Notes: generated by a model not told the origin, from the sequence alone. A stretch of 64,000 nt of DNA from Pacificoceanicola onchidii (GCF_004804335.1 NZ_SRXY01000001.1:620001-684000); one strand, 5' to 3'; counted from the first letter of the stretch, positions 1-9,517 are shown. Numbers and translations: made by a program.

Positions 1-51
1 ATGGCCCGGTGACGATCTGGATGGATACCGCTTAAGCCACCAAGCTGCGTC

Positions 52-696
52 CTAGCGGGCTCCTCCATCGACGAAGTACACCTTCGCACCATAGGCAAGA
101 ACACCGACATCCTTGCCTGCCGCGCGAATTAGAAAACTCGTACTCAGTCGCGCAGCAACTTTTTCGCAACCGACAAAGGCCCCGGCAGAGTGCCCATTCA
201 GCATGGACAACTCGAACATCGTGGTCGTGGAATACGCGTAGCGTTTCTTCGCCTCGCTTTTTGAAAGCGCTCTGCACCTTGTGATTTCATCAGAAACGAG
301 TTTCGCACGTAGAGCCTCAACGCGTGTCATCAGGGGACTTGCCCCATCCAAACGAAACAGGCCGTCAATTTTCTGATCATCTCGTGCTGAGATCTTGATC
401 TGACACACTCTCGAACGCGGCCCACCGCCCGCACTGCGGACGATGACTTCGAATCCTCCGCCGTTGTCGGCACGCTGATACGGCTTGTTTATCGTTATTC
501 TATCTTCTGTTTCTTTTTTAAAGAACCGGGGGATTTTGAACCCAGTTAGGGAACCGGGCAAGGAACCGCTCTTGCACGACGTTGATTGCAATACAGCGCT
601 TGCGGTCCGGGACTGGTACCTCTGGTCAGGCTCTCCGGACGGCGTACAAGACATCATAACCAGACAAGTCAACACCACTGCACTGCGCCAAAGCAT
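52..696 (-). CDS. putative lipoprotein of unknown function
   Basis: A 214-residue protein that I do not recognise. The N-terminus is a short charged/hydrophobic signal ending MMSC, so Cys17 is a plausible lipidation site, although Met at -3 is not the classical lipobox residue. The rest is basic and polar, with no membrane segment. It follows the HlyD-type adaptor gene after 26 bases on the same strand, so it is probably the last gene of the adhesin/type I secretion operon. A role in secretion is inferred only from position. Confidence 0.7.
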   Translation of the reverse strand: MLWRSAVVLTCLVMMSCTPSGEPDQRYQSRTASAVLQSTSCKSGSLPGSLTGFKIPRFFKKETEDRITINKPYQRADNGGGFEVIVRSAGGGPRSRVCQIKISARDDQKIDGLFRLDGASPLMTRVEALRAKLVSDEITRCRALSKSEAKKRYAYSTTTMFELSMLNGHSAGAFVGCEKVAARLSTSFLIRAAGKDVGVLAYGAKVYFVDGGAR

Positions 697-722
697 CTTC
701 GATCCTTAACACCTCGGTTGGA

Positions 723-1904
723 TTACCGCTCCCGCAGCGCCTCCCGGCTCTTGTAGAGCGGTTTCAGCAGGTACTGCAGGACCGTCTTCTCGCCGGTGTG
801 CAATTCTGCCTGCGCCTGCATCCCCGGACGGATCTCAATAGACGCCTGACGATCCGTCAGTGAATTCATGTCCACGCGGATGGTCACCTTGTAGTGCGGT
901 TCTGTCTCTGGTCGGCGTTCGTCCTTGAAGGTATCCGCCGAGATCACATCCACGCGCCCTTTCAGCGTGCCATAAATCGTGTAGTCGTATGCCGTCAGCT
1001 TGATCGTCGCTTCCTGCCCACGCCGAATGTTGGCGATGTCCTGCGGTTTGATCCGCGCTTCGACAAAAAGCTCTTCGTCCGCCGGGATGATCTGAAGAAT
1101 CTCTTCGCCAGGCCGCACGACGCCGCCAATGGTGGTCACAGACAATGCGTTGACAATCCCGTGCATCGGGGACGTCAGAACGGTCCGGTTCAACTGGTCC
1201 TGAGAGGCTTTGAGGTTTTGCTCGAGCGTCGCCAGTTCCTTCAAGGTTTCCGAATATTCCTCTGCCCGGACCAGTTCCGTCTGGGTGACGATCTCGTCAA
1301 ATGCTTTCTTGGCATCCGCATGGGCCTTGCGCGCGCGGGTCACTTCGATGAGCGCAACAACCTTTTTGTCGAGCAGGTTCTCCATCAGATCAAGCTCACT
1401 CTGAGCCTGCGCGAGAACACGCTCCGCACCGTCTTTTCGGCTCAGATAATCGGACTGGCGCGCCATGAGCAGCGCTTTCTCCGATTGCACAAGATCGGGA
1501 GACCGCCGCGCCAAAGAGGCGGGAACATCGAACCCCGACGCCCCCGCCAGTTCAGCCTCGAGCCGCAGGCGGCGGATCTCGAGAGCGGTGATCTGATCGC
1601 GCAGATCCTCAACCGAGGATTTGAACTGTGTTCCATGCAGACGGGCGAGCACGTCGCCGCGCAGCACCTCGTCACCTTCCTTAACCAGAAGTTCGGCCAG
1701 AATGCCGCCTTCGAGGTTTTGGATGATCTGCGGGCGGGACGAGGAAATGATCTCTCCCTCGCCGCGCACAATCTCATCGACCCATGCGTAGCTCGCCCAG
1801 ATGATGAACACCCAGACCGAGGCCGCGCAGAGCCAGATGGTCAGCGACGGCCCTTTGAGGTCTTGGGCGAGTTGCGCCGAGAGGTTTGTGGAGTTTGTGG
1901 ACAT
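723..1904 (-). CDS. HlyD-family type I secretion membrane-fusion protein
   Basis: Periplasmic adaptor linking an inner-membrane ABC exporter to a TolC-like channel. The start chosen (MSTNSTNLSAQ, 393 residues) lies 1 base after the ABC gene's stop; a longer frame would run back into that gene. One membrane segment spans about residues 21-41. It is followed by a lipoyl-like half-motif (about 45-95, EGGIL), a long coiled-coil hairpin rich in Gln, Leu and Glu (about 100-280), and the second lipoyl half with beta-barrel (about 285-375). This order is typical of HlyD/LapC/PrtE adaptors. It sits in an operon with the ABC, TolC and adhesin genes, so the adhesin is the expected substrate. Confidence 0.93.
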   Translation of the reverse strand: MSTNSTNLSAQLAQDLKGPSLTIWLCAASVWVFIIWASYAWVDEIVRGEGEIISSSRPQIIQNLEGGILAELLVKEGDEVLRGDVLARLHGTQFKSSVEDLRDQITALEIRRLRLEAELAGASGFDVPASLARRSPDLVQSEKALLMARQSDYLSRKDGAERVLAQAQSELDLMENLLDKKVVALIEVTRARKAHADAKKAFDEIVTQTELVRAEEYSETLKELATLEQNLKASQDQLNRTVLTSPMHGIVNALSVTTIGGVVRPGEEILQIIPADEELFVEARIKPQDIANIRRGQEATIKLTAYDYTIYGTLKGRVDVISADTFKDERRPETEPHYKVTIRVDMNSLTDRQASIEIRPGMQAQAELHTGEKTVLQYLLKPLYKSREALRER

Positions 1905-1905
1905 A

Positions 1906-4125
1906 TCAGGCGGCCCCCTGCCCGGCTGTGCGCAGATGGTCGAGCACCTGATCCTTTGGCCCGTCAATCGCCATGCGCCCATTGGCAAGGATCAGCGTCC
2001 GCGAGGCAAGCGACAGGATCGGCACACGATGTGTGGCAATCACGGCGGTGCGCCCTTCAAGCCAGCTTTCAAGCCGGGAAATCAGTGTCTTTTCAAGTGT
2101 CTGATCCAGCGCCGCCGTCGGTTCATCCAGAAGGCACACATCCGGATCCTGCAACCAAAGCCGCGCCCAGCCGATGCTCTGACGTTGTCCGACAGAAAGA
2201 CCTTCGCCGCCATCGCGGATGTCGAGATCGAGCCCTTTGGGGTGACTCTTGACGTATTGGCCGAGCCCGGCAAAATCCAAGGCTTCGAACAGACGGTCAT
2301 CAGAGCGTTCCAGCATCGACAAGTTCAAATTGTCCCGGAGCGTGCCCTGAAACAGACGCACGTCCTGCCCCAGATAGCCGATCGAGCGCCGCAGATCGCG
2401 CGGGTCTATCTGGCTCATCTCAGTGCCATCTATAAGCACTTTGCCTTTGGTCGGCGCATAAAGCCCGGTAAGCATTTTGAGCAGGGTCGACTTGCCAGAG
2501 CCATTGGCCCCAAGAACCGCCACCACCTGCCCCGGCTGGATCGCCAGTTGTTTGAGGTCAAGCTGCGCCGAAGCCTCGGGATCGTAGTGATAGGCCGCAT
2601 CACGCAACTCGAACCGCCCTTCCAGCTTTTCACGGCGCAGGTAGTGCCGGTTGTTGTCGCGGTCCTGCTCTGTATGCGCCAGCCCTTCGAGCCCGTCCAA
2701 AGCGGATTTGACGTTGCCCCAGCGGGCCAGAATGCCCGCCAACTGTGTGAGCGGCGCAAGCGTGCGGGAGGTGAGGATGCCAGTGGCGATGATCGAGCCA
2801 ACGGTAAACTCCCCGGCAAAGACCAGATAGGCCCCCATGATCACCGCGCAAATGTAGGTGCCTTGCTGAACGCCTTGGCTCCAGAAGGTCAGAACCGAGG
2901 CCAACCGCCTCTGTTCCGAAGATTTCAGCGATTGCACCGCGGTCAACTCGTCCCAAAGACGCACAAAGCGATCCTCGGCGCGTTGGGTTTTGATGGTGTC
3001 GAGTTCAACCACGGTTTCCTGCAGGAGCCGCGATTGTTTGGCCGTCGCCCCCTGCATTTCGCGGGTCAGACGCATCATACGCTTTTGCAGGAAGAAGCCT
3101 GGCACAACCATCAGAATGCCGCCCGCGATCAGCACCCAGACTACGCTGCCCGCAATGGACCAGACCAAAAGCAGGAAGACGAAGATGAAGGGGATGTCGG
3201 CAAGCGCACCAACGGTGGAGGCTGTGAAGAACTCCCGGACCGACCCGAACTCGCGCATCGAAGAGAAAAGCTGCGAGGGCGAACGGCCCGGTGTGTCGGA
3301 GCGCATGCCCAGAAGGCGGCTCATCAGAGTTTTCTGCACGCCAATCTCGATCTGCCGCCCCGCGCCATCCAGCAGATGCGAGCGCGCGACCTTGAGGAAG
3401 GCTTCGAGCAAAAGTGCCAGCACCGCGCCCGCTGCCAACACCCAAAGCGTGGCTTCGGATTGGTGTGGGATCACGCGGTCATAGACCTGCAAGGAGAAAA
3501 GCGCGACGGACACGGCGAGAAGGTTGGCCACAAAGGAACCCAAGGCCACTTCGAGGAAATGCCTTTTGAACCGGGTGAATTCGCCCCAGAACCAGTGTTT
3601 CCCGTCGCTTGCGTCTGCGTGGGTCTCTGAAAGGGTTTTGACCGGAGCCTCGGCGCAGATGAGGTCACCGGTGAAATAGGGTTGGAACTCGCTGAGCGCG
3701 ACTTCGCTGCGGCGATCCGGCGCTTCGGGGTCGTAGATCGACAGAGCCCCGTCTTCCTGTGACAGAACCAGAACCGCCTGCCCGTTCTGCATGAGCGCCA
3801 ATGCCGGCCAGAGATCGTCTGACAGGCTGCTGACGGGTTTTGTTTCGGCTATGAGCCCTGCGGCCTGCGCACCAGCTGCCAGAGCAAAGGCGTCAAAGCT
3901 GTCATCACAGCCCGCATTCTGCGCCAGAGCCTCCAGAATATCCGGCGTTTTGGCCTCAACCCCGACACGTGCGGCATAAACGGCAATCAGGTCAGCACGG
4001 GATTTCGCACGGTCCGAATGGCGCGGCGCGCGGCGCGCAACGTTGGCCGCCTTCGCCGTGGACGGCACGGCGCGAAGCATGGCGCGGGCGCGGCCCGCGA
4101 GTGTGTCTGCGGGCGAGCTTGTCAA
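1906..4125 (-). CDS. type I secretion ABC transporter (permease/ATPase)
   Basis: Inner-membrane exporter ATPase of 739 residues. The N-terminal part (about 45-160) looks like the degenerate C39 peptidase-like domain of LapB/RTX exporters; I see no convincing catalytic Cys/His pair. Membrane domain about 190-465. In the nucleotide-binding domain the Walker A is GANGSGKS at 539-546, the signature LSVGQ at 643-647, the Walker B CLLDEP at 664-669 and the H-loop His699, so it should hydrolyse ATP. The start overlaps the tolC-like stop (ATGA), which suggests translational coupling. Its substrate is most likely the adhesin encoded first in the same operon. Confidence 0.93.
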   Translation of the reverse strand: MTSSPADTLAGRARAMLRAVPSTAKAANVARRAPRHSDRAKSRADLIAVYAARVGVEAKTPDILEALAQNAGCDDSFDAFALAAGAQAAGLIAETKPVSSLSDDLWPALALMQNGQAVLVLSQEDGALSIYDPEAPDRRSEVALSEFQPYFTGDLICAEAPVKTLSETHADASDGKHWFWGEFTRFKRHFLEVALGSFVANLLAVSVALFSLQVYDRVIPHQSEATLWVLAAGAVLALLLEAFLKVARSHLLDGAGRQIEIGVQKTLMSRLLGMRSDTPGRSPSQLFSSMREFGSVREFFTASTVGALADIPFIFVFLLLVWSIAGSVVWVLIAGGILMVVPGFFLQKRMMRLTREMQGATAKQSRLLQETVVELDTIKTQRAEDRFVRLWDELTAVQSLKSSEQRRLASVLTFWSQGVQQGTYICAVIMGAYLVFAGEFTVGSIIATGILTSRTLAPLTQLAGILARWGNVKSALDGLEGLAHTEQDRDNNRHYLRREKLEGRFELRDAAYHYDPEASAQLDLKQLAIQPGQVVAVLGANGSGKSTLLKMLTGLYAPTKGKVLIDGTEMSQIDPRDLRRSIGYLGQDVRLFQGTLRDNLNLSMLERSDDRLFEALDFAGLGQYVKSHPKGLDLDIRDGGEGLSVGQRQSIGWARLWLQDPDVCLLDEPTAALDQTLEKTLISRLESWLEGRTAVIATHRVPILSLASRTLILANGRMAIDGPKDQVLDHLRTAGQGAA

Positions 4126-5441
4126 ATGCTTCCGCCTTCTGCCAAGGCGCCTTTGAGGCGCGCGAGCTCAAGCTCCGCCCGGGCGGCTTTGAACTTCAGC
4201 TCGATTTCCGTCTCAAGCGCTTTCGCATAGGTCTCGTAGGTGCCAACCACGTCCATGACCTGCCGCTGCCCGCCCTCGTATTGGGCGCGGAACAGATCGA
4301 GGTTCTGCTTGGCCCGCGTCGTCAGCGTGCTTGCCTCGGCAGCTTGCCGACGGAAGGCCTCAGACTGACGGCTCTGTGCCTGCACGCGGCGGTCTGCAAC
4401 CTCTCGCGCCTCCGCTACTTTGCGGTCTGCCGTTTCGCGCACCGCTTCAATGGCTTTGAATTCTGCCATGGTTCCAAGAGAGAAGAGCGAGTCTGTTGTG
4501 ACTTCCAACCCGTAGCTGCCATTTGAATCCGCGTTGGCCGCCAGACCCGGCAGGTGCGAGGCCCGCGCGATCCGCGCCTCTGCCAAAGTCCGCTCCCGCT
4601 CGGCCCGCGCGCGAATGACGCCCAGCGCTTCGGCAGCACCGCTTTCTTTCAAACCGCCAATGCCGCGCAGCTCGGTCAAGGGACGCGCAGACATGGCATT
4701 CAGCTCCGCCATGGCCGTTGCGGTGGCTTCCGACGCTTCGCCAGAGCGCGCCCGCATGGAGGCCAGTTTTTGCTGAAGGACATTCAGGTCCGACATGTCG
4801 GACACGCCACCGTTGACGCGTTCCTGCATGACCCACTCGAAATGAGCCATATCTTTCAGAGCCTTATCCAGATGGACCGAAAGCGCCCTGTTTTCCTCGG
4901 CTTTGACATAGAGCGAAAGCGCATCGAAGACCCGCTCATTGCCATCTTCGACCAGCGTCACCGCGGCAAGCTCGACATTCGCCTTGGCCAGATCCCGTTC
5001 GGCAATCTTGCGGCCGTTGTCGAAAATCACCTGGTTGATGACCAGATCGGCAACGAAATCGCTAAGGGAGGTGAGCGAGACGCGCGGGCCGATGCGCGGC
5101 ATCCAGTTGTACTTGGCCGCCTGCGCCCGCATCTGCGCCACGCGAAGCTCAGCTTCGGCGACACGTGCGTCCGACGCAATCACGGCGTCGGCGACGCGGC
5201 TGTAGGGTGTGCCAGACAACAAGACGGACGGACGGGCTTGCAGCGCGCCGATGATGGCCGAGCCTTCCGCGCCCTTGACCTCTCGCGGCTGCGCAGCCGG
5301 TTCAGCCACGGCCTCAGGGGTTGCGACTTTGGGCGCCCCGCCGATGAATCGGCTGACCGTCCCTTCCCCCATATCTTTCGTGCATCCGGGCAGCATCGCA
5401 ACCGCGATGATCCAGCCCAGGCTCCGCCTGCTCATTCTCAT
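4122..5441 (-). CDS. TolC-family outer-membrane channel lipoprotein
   Basis: 439-residue outer-membrane efflux protein of the TolC/LapE kind. The signal peptide ends LPGC, a good lipobox with Cys20. The body has the two long helical repeats expected of TolC trimers, rich in Ala, Glu and Arg, and repeats the 'AEARxAxAS' type pattern. It overlaps the following ABC gene by 4 bases and lies 84 bases after the adhesin gene. It would form the outer-membrane duct of the type I machine. A strong hairpin precedes it (5481-5508) and may lower its expression relative to the adhesin. Confidence 0.9.
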   Translation of the reverse strand: MRMSRRSLGWIIAVAMLPGCTKDMGEGTVSRFIGGAPKVATPEAVAEPAAQPREVKGAEGSAIIGALQARPSVLLSGTPYSRVADAVIASDARVAEAELRVAQMRAQAAKYNWMPRIGPRVSLTSLSDFVADLVINQVIFDNGRKIAERDLAKANVELAAVTLVEDGNERVFDALSLYVKAEENRALSVHLDKALKDMAHFEWVMQERVNGGVSDMSDLNVLQQKLASMRARSGEASEATATAMAELNAMSARPLTELRGIGGLKESGAAEALGVIRARAERERTLAEARIARASHLPGLAANADSNGSYGLEVTTDSLFSLGTMAEFKAIEAVRETADRKVAEAREVADRRVQAQSRQSEAFRRQAAEASTLTTRAKQNLDLFRAQYEGGQRQVMDVVGTYETYAKALETEIELKFKAARAELELARLKGALAEGGSI

Positions 5442-5480
5442 TGTCGTGCCCCCGTATCGGCGCGTTATGTTTTTCGGGAT

Positions 5481-5508
5481 CCGGGGCCCGGTTCAGCCGG
5501 GCCTCCGG
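5481..5508 (-). promoter_or_regulatory. hairpin between adhesin and secretion genes
   Basis: GGCCCGG (5485-5491) and CCGGGCC (5497-5503) form a perfect stem with a 5-base loop, extended by CCGG/CCGG on the outside. On the minus strand it is followed by A-rich rather than T-rich sequence, so it is not a classical terminator. It may act as an mRNA 3'-end stabiliser or partial attenuator between the adhesin and the exporter genes (inference). Confidence 0.5.
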
Positions 5509-5525
5509 ACGTTACTGGTACTTAC

Positions 5526-8500
5526 TTAGACAAGGCCGTTCACGTTGGTGATGTCATCGTCGATCAGGATCGTCGCATCGCCCAGCGTGAAGGTGTTGAA
5601 GGTCTCGCCCTCTACTTGCGTGGTGCCTGTTGCCGTTGCGCCAACAATCGTGACGCTGTCATCACTGCCGCCATGCACGATGAGCGTGTCGGAGTTGCTC
5701 GACAGAGCAACGATCTGCGCTTCGGTGATGGTCAGATGGCTGTCTTCTGCAAAGTCGAGGTCGATGCTTTCGATCTCGAACTCCGACAGGACATTGGCCA
5801 GGGCATCGGTCATGGTGACCTCGTTGGTCAACGGATCGTCCGTCACGAGGTAGTTGCCAGAGGTGTTGCCCGCATCATCGGTTGTTGTCACCACGAGGTG
5901 CGACCCATCCGGCACTTCACCGGTGAAGTCGTGGAAGGCAACGCCCAGACCATCAACATCGTAAGAGCCATCGAGCGGCACAGCGACCACTTCGGGCGCA
6001 GTTTCCGGATTGATGACCATCCCGATTTCCACCGTATCCTCGGTGATTTCGGTTCGGATCTGGTCCACGCCTGCGTGGTTCCGGCCATAGCCTTCCCAGC
6101 CCAGCGTGTCCGGTGCCTCGGTATCGATGACAATGGTCTGCGTCGTGCTGTCCACGTTGCCTGCCGGGTCCGTCGCCTCGATCAGCGCGGTTGCATTGAG
6201 CGTGCCGGTCGGGATCGAGTCCGGCGGAATATCAACCGACCAGTTCCCGACCGCGTCGACAACAGCGACATGCACAACACCGCCAAAGGTAACATTGACC
6301 GTCGAGCCCGCTTCGACCTGCCCGCCAAGGGTAATTCCTTCAGCCGCCTCAGCCGCGTTGACCACACCATCGGGGGTGATCGGCGCGTCAGAGGTCGTCA
6401 GCAGGTTCACCTCGGTGTCGAAAGTCAGGGTGATCTGCGTCTCGTCGGTATTGCCCGCCTGATCCGTGGTCAGCACCTGCGCCGGAGCAGAGGTCTCGCC
6501 TGACAGCATCGCGCTCGCCGGAAGGTCCACGGTCCAGCTGCCCGACGCGTCCACCGTGGCAGCGTAGGTCATGCCTTCAAAAACAAGCTGCACAGACCCG
6601 CCCGGCTCTGTCGTGCCGGTCAGGGTCACGCCGTTCGCCGCTTCTGCGGCGTTGATCACACCATCGCTTTCGACCGGATCGGTCGACGTGGCGAAGTTGT
6701 CCACCTGCGTATCCACGCGCACCGAATCTGTCCGCGTCAGCGTGTTGCCCGCGCTATCGGTAATCGTTGCTGTGATCTCGGCGGTGTAGGTGCCGGGGGT
6801 GATTTCATGGGCCGCAAAGGGTGCAGTCCAGATACCGGCGCCGTCGGTCTGCACCGTGTGGCTCACCCCGTTCATCGTAACCGTGACCATCTCGCCCGGG
6901 TTGGAGGTTCCGGTCAGCACCACACCATCCGAGGCTTCGGCAAAGTTGACCACATCGTCGCCTTCGACCGGTGCCGGGCTGATTGTCAGGATGCCGGCTT
7001 CTGTGTCGACCTGCACGCTTTGGGTCAGCGTGTCCGTGTTGCCTGCAGCATCCGTGGACGTCGCCGTCAGCGTATAGGTGCCTTCACCGGAAGGAAGCTG
7101 GCCCGCGGAGTAGGTCACAGTCCAGGAGCCATCAGCCGCCACCGTGGCCGGGAGCGTCACGCCGTCGAGTGTTACCATGACGCTTGCGCCCGGTTCGGTC
7201 GTGCCGCTGAGGGTCAGCCCCTGAGCCGCCTCTTCGGCGTTCAGAATGCCGTCCGCGCCGCCCGGCGTGGAGGTCATCGCAAAGTTACGCACCAAGGTGT
7301 CAACATCGAGATCGCCTGTGGCCGTAGCGCTGTTGCCCGCCGCATCGGTCGAAACCGCTGTCACTGGCAGGTTTGTCTCACCCGTCGGGATTTCAGAAGC
7401 CGAATAGTTGACCGTCCAGCTGCCATCTGCAGCCACTGTGGCCGCTTTGCTGACCGCGCCAAGCGTGACCATCACGGATGCGCCCGGTTCTGCGGTGCCT
7501 GTCAGGGTCACACCATCGCTGTGCTCGGCCGCGTTGACCACGCCGTCGCCTTCGACACCGGCGGTTTGAACCGTCACGCTGGTTTCCGTGTCGATTGCAA
7601 TGCTGCCGGAGGTTGTGGTGCTGTTGCCCGCGCCGTCGGTTGCGGTGGCCGAGACCGCAAGGCTTGTCTCGCCTTCCGGGATCAGCGAAGCCGGGATGGT
7701 CACGGTCCAGCTGCCGTCAATGGCAACCGTTGCCGTCAGGGACGTGCCGGACACCATGACCTCAACGGTCGATCCTGCCTCCGCCGTGCCGGTCAGTTCT
7801 ACACCAACCGTACGTTCACCGGCGTTCACTGTGCCGTCGCCGCCAACAGTGGCGGTGTTGATCGTCAGCGACACTTCCGTGTCGACCGCGAAGCTGTGCG
7901 TCGTTGTTGCCACGTTGCCAGCGGCATCGGTTGCAACAATCGTTGCGCTGGTGGTGTAGGTACCGCCAGGCAGACTGCTGCTGTCGAAGGTCACGCTCCA
8001 AGACCCATCCGCGCTTGCGGTGATCGTCTGCGTCACACCCTCAATGGTCACTTCGACAACCGACCCGGCCTGCGAAGTGCCGGTCAGTGTAACGCCAGCG
8101 GCATATTCCGCCTGGCTGATCAGATCGTCGCCGGTCAGCGGCGCGTTGTCGAGGCTGACAAGACCAACCGTATCCACCTGAATATTATCGGTGATAACCG
8201 TGGTGTTGCCAAAACTGTCAGTGGCCGTCAGCGTGATCTCGGTCGTGTACTCGCCCGCGGGGAAGGTTGTCGCATCGAAGGTGAAGGACCAGCTGCCGCC
8301 GGCGTCGATCACAACGGTTTCGGTGAAGCTGCCTGCGGTCACAACGAGGGTTGCGCCGGGCTCGCCTGTACCGGAGATCACAACGCCTTCGCTGTTGTAG
8401 GTCTCTTCATTGATCAGATCACCAATGGAAACCGTACCGTCGGTGACGTCGATCATTGGCGGTGTGGTGTCGATCTCGAAGGTCGGACCGTCCAGCACCG

Positions 8501-9317
8501 TCGTGGTTCCATCCGGGTGCGTGACGGTGACGGAGACGTCCTCGTAAAGCCCATCGGCGGGGAAATCATCGCCTTCGAAGACCAGTTCCCAGGTGCCCGT
8601 CGGATCAATGACCGTGGTCAGTGTGGTGCCGTCGATCGTGGCTTCGACATTGTCGCCCGGCTCGCCAGTGCCGGTTATGGTGACTTTCGGATCATCGCCG
8701 CCGCCAATCGGATGCGAGGCTTGCGGATCGTCGACCGTGGGCGCTGCTGGCTGTGTGGTTTCCCCACCATCGCCACCGCCGTCTCCGTCGCCATCTCCCG
8801 CAAGACCAATCAGGCCAAGACCGGCAAGGCCCGCCCCGGCTGCGCCAAGCGTGCCCAGACCAGCGGCACCGCCAAGAAGGCCAGCACCCAGCATGGACAC
8901 CTGCTCATCGCCATAGGCACCAGCCTCCGCGACAACCGTCGGCTCTTCGACAAAGATCAACTCGTCCGCCGGACTCCACTTGCCCCATGTTTCGGTCGGG
9001 CCGTACTGCGCATAGAGCGCGCCGCCTTCGGCTTCGACAAAGCTCACCTGGTTGAGCGTGCTTTGTGAGCTCAGGAAAAGACGGTTGTCCGCCCCGTCGG
9101 CAAAGTACCCTTCGATCACCAGAACCCGGCCATCGGCCAGGGTGATCAGCAGATCGTCCGCCGCGCGGTCATACCCGCGCAGGTCTCTCTGATGAAGGTT
9201 GATGGAAATATCGTTGCCTGAACCTGCGTCAATCAGGAAGTCCTGATTTTCTCCTGCTACAGACCCACGCTCCAAGGAACCCGTACGCGTACGGATCACG
9301 AAATCAATCGCGTTCAT
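5526..9317 (-). CDS. large Ig-like-repeat adhesin, type I secreted
   Basis: 1263-residue surface adhesin. Residues 1-135 form a BapA/LapA-like N-terminal module. It is followed by a hydrophobic Gly/Ala stretch (about 142-175, with GGAAG at 149-153 and GAAG at 158-161) and an Asp/Gly linker. Nine Ig-like repeats of about 95-100 residues follow (about 193-1065), each with a core like GVTLTGTxEPG, GSWTV and TDAAGN, and ending VDT. The C-terminal 200 residues carry a type I signal: a DTLIVHGG element and the terminal FNTFTLGDATILIDDDITNV pattern common in rhodobacteral secreted proteins. No RTX nonapeptides are seen. The start has a 5' intergenic region of 200 bases. Its exporter is encoded directly downstream. 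Confidence 0.9.
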   Translation of the reverse strand: MNAIDFVIRTRTGSLERGSVAGENQDFLIDAGSGNDISINLHQRDLRGYDRAADDLLITLADGRVLVIEGYFADGADNRLFLSSQSTLNQVSFVEAEGGALYAQYGPTETWGKWSPADELIFVEEPTVVAEAGAYGDEQVSMLGAGLLGGAAGLGTLGAAGAGLAGLGLIGLAGDGDGDGGGDGGETTQPAAPTVDDPQASHPIGGGDDPKVTITGTGEPGDNVEATIDGTTLTTVIDPTGTWELVFEGDDFPADGLYEDVSVTVTHPDGTTTVLDGPTFEIDTTPPMIDVTDGTVSIGDLINEETYNSEGVVISGTGEPGATLVVTAGSFTETVVIDAGGSWSFTFDATTFPAGEYTTEITLTATDSFGNTTVITDNIQVDTVGLVSLDNAPLTGDDLISQAEYAAGVTLTGTSQAGSVVEVTIEGVTQTITASADGSWSVTFDSSSLPGGTYTTSATIVATDAAGNVATTTHSFAVDTEVSLTINTATVGGDGTVNAGERTVGVELTGTAEAGSTVEVMVSGTSLTATVAIDGSWTVTIPASLIPEGETSLAVSATATDGAGNSTTTSGSIAIDTETSVTVQTAGVEGDGVVNAAEHSDGVTLTGTAEPGASVMVTLGAVSKAATVAADGSWTVNYSASEIPTGETNLPVTAVSTDAAGNSATATGDLDVDTLVRNFAMTSTPGGADGILNAEEAAQGLTLSGTTEPGASVMVTLDGVTLPATVAADGSWTVTYSAGQLPSGEGTYTLTATSTDAAGNTDTLTQSVQVDTEAGILTISPAPVEGDDVVNFAEASDGVVLTGTSNPGEMVTVTMNGVSHTVQTDGAGIWTAPFAAHEITPGTYTAEITATITDSAGNTLTRTDSVRVDTQVDNFATSTDPVESDGVINAAEAANGVTLTGTTEPGGSVQLVFEGMTYAATVDASGSWTVDLPASAMLSGETSAPAQVLTTDQAGNTDETQITLTFDTEVNLLTTSDAPITPDGVVNAAEAAEGITLGGQVEAGSTVNVTFGGVVHVAVVDAVGNWSVDIPPDSIPTGTLNATALIEATDPAGNVDSTTQTIVIDTEAPDTLGWEGYGRNHAGVDQIRTEITEDTVEIGMVINPETAPEVVAVPLDGSYDVDGLGVAFHDFTGEVPDGSHLVVTTTDDAGNTSGNYLVTDDPLTNEVTMTDALANVLSEFEIESIDLDFAEDSHLTITEAQIVALSSNSDTLIVHGGSDDSVTIVGATATGTTQVEGETFNTFTLGDATILIDDDITNVNGLV
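6125..8741 (-). repeat. nine tandem Ig-like coding repeats
   Basis: Within the adhesin gene about 290-base units recur nine times. The repeats are diverged at DNA level but keep the protein pattern (GTxEPGxxVxVT, DGSWTV, TDxAGNxxT, VDT). The central units, about residues 480-770, are the most alike, suggesting expansion by recombination there. Confidence 0.85.
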
Positions 9318-9426
9318 TGTTACACCGCTCTACCTATCGACGGCTGGTTTTTATCGCCGTCATTTATTTTTCTTTTCTCGGATTATCCCATTTCCGCCAA
9401 TTTCGCTAGCAGGAATTTGACGACCT

Positions 9427-9449
9427 GGGAAAATCGGGTGTGTTTTCCC
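9427..9449. other. inverted repeat in adhesin 5' region
   Basis: GGGAAAA (9427-9433) and TTTTCCC (9443-9449) are perfect arms around a 9-base spacer. It lies in the 200-base gap between the adhesin start and the end of the oxidoreductase gene, about 110 bases upstream of the adhesin ATG, in AT-rich sequence. It could be a regulator site or part of a terminator; nothing further can be said. Confidence 0.4.
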
Positions 9450-9476
9450 GCATTTACCACTAGATGAGCGCTGGAA

Positions 9477-9505
9477 TGTGGCAACTTTGGGGCAAAATTG
9501 CCACA
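9477..9505 (-). terminator. hairpin after the Gfo/Idh/MocA gene
   Basis: TGTGGCAA (9477-9484) and TTGCCACA (9498-9505) form a perfect 8-bp stem 12 bases beyond the stop of the minus-strand oxidoreductase gene. There is no T-run behind it, so termination would be weak or Rho-assisted; it could also be an operator. Confidence 0.4.
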
Positions 9506-9517
9506 ATCTGTCCACAA

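Noticed and set aside
3-35. Possible 3' end of a plus-strand gene at the window edge (reading GPVTIWMDTA)
   Set aside because: Only ten codons are visible and the frame cannot be tested.
1801-3630. A 609-codon open frame on the plus strand across the secretion genes
   Set aside because: It is antisense to clearly recognisable HlyD and ABC genes, and such frames arise from high third-position GC; its product has no recognisable motif.
6125-8741. Tandem repeats considered as a CRISPR or minisatellite
   Set aside because: Units are about 290 bases, in frame, and encode Ig-like domains; no short direct repeats with spacers exist.
6807-9068. A 753-codon plus-strand frame opposite the adhesin
   Set aside because: It mirrors the Ig repeats, is Arg/His/Gly-rich and has no domain; it is a shadow of a repeat-rich gene.
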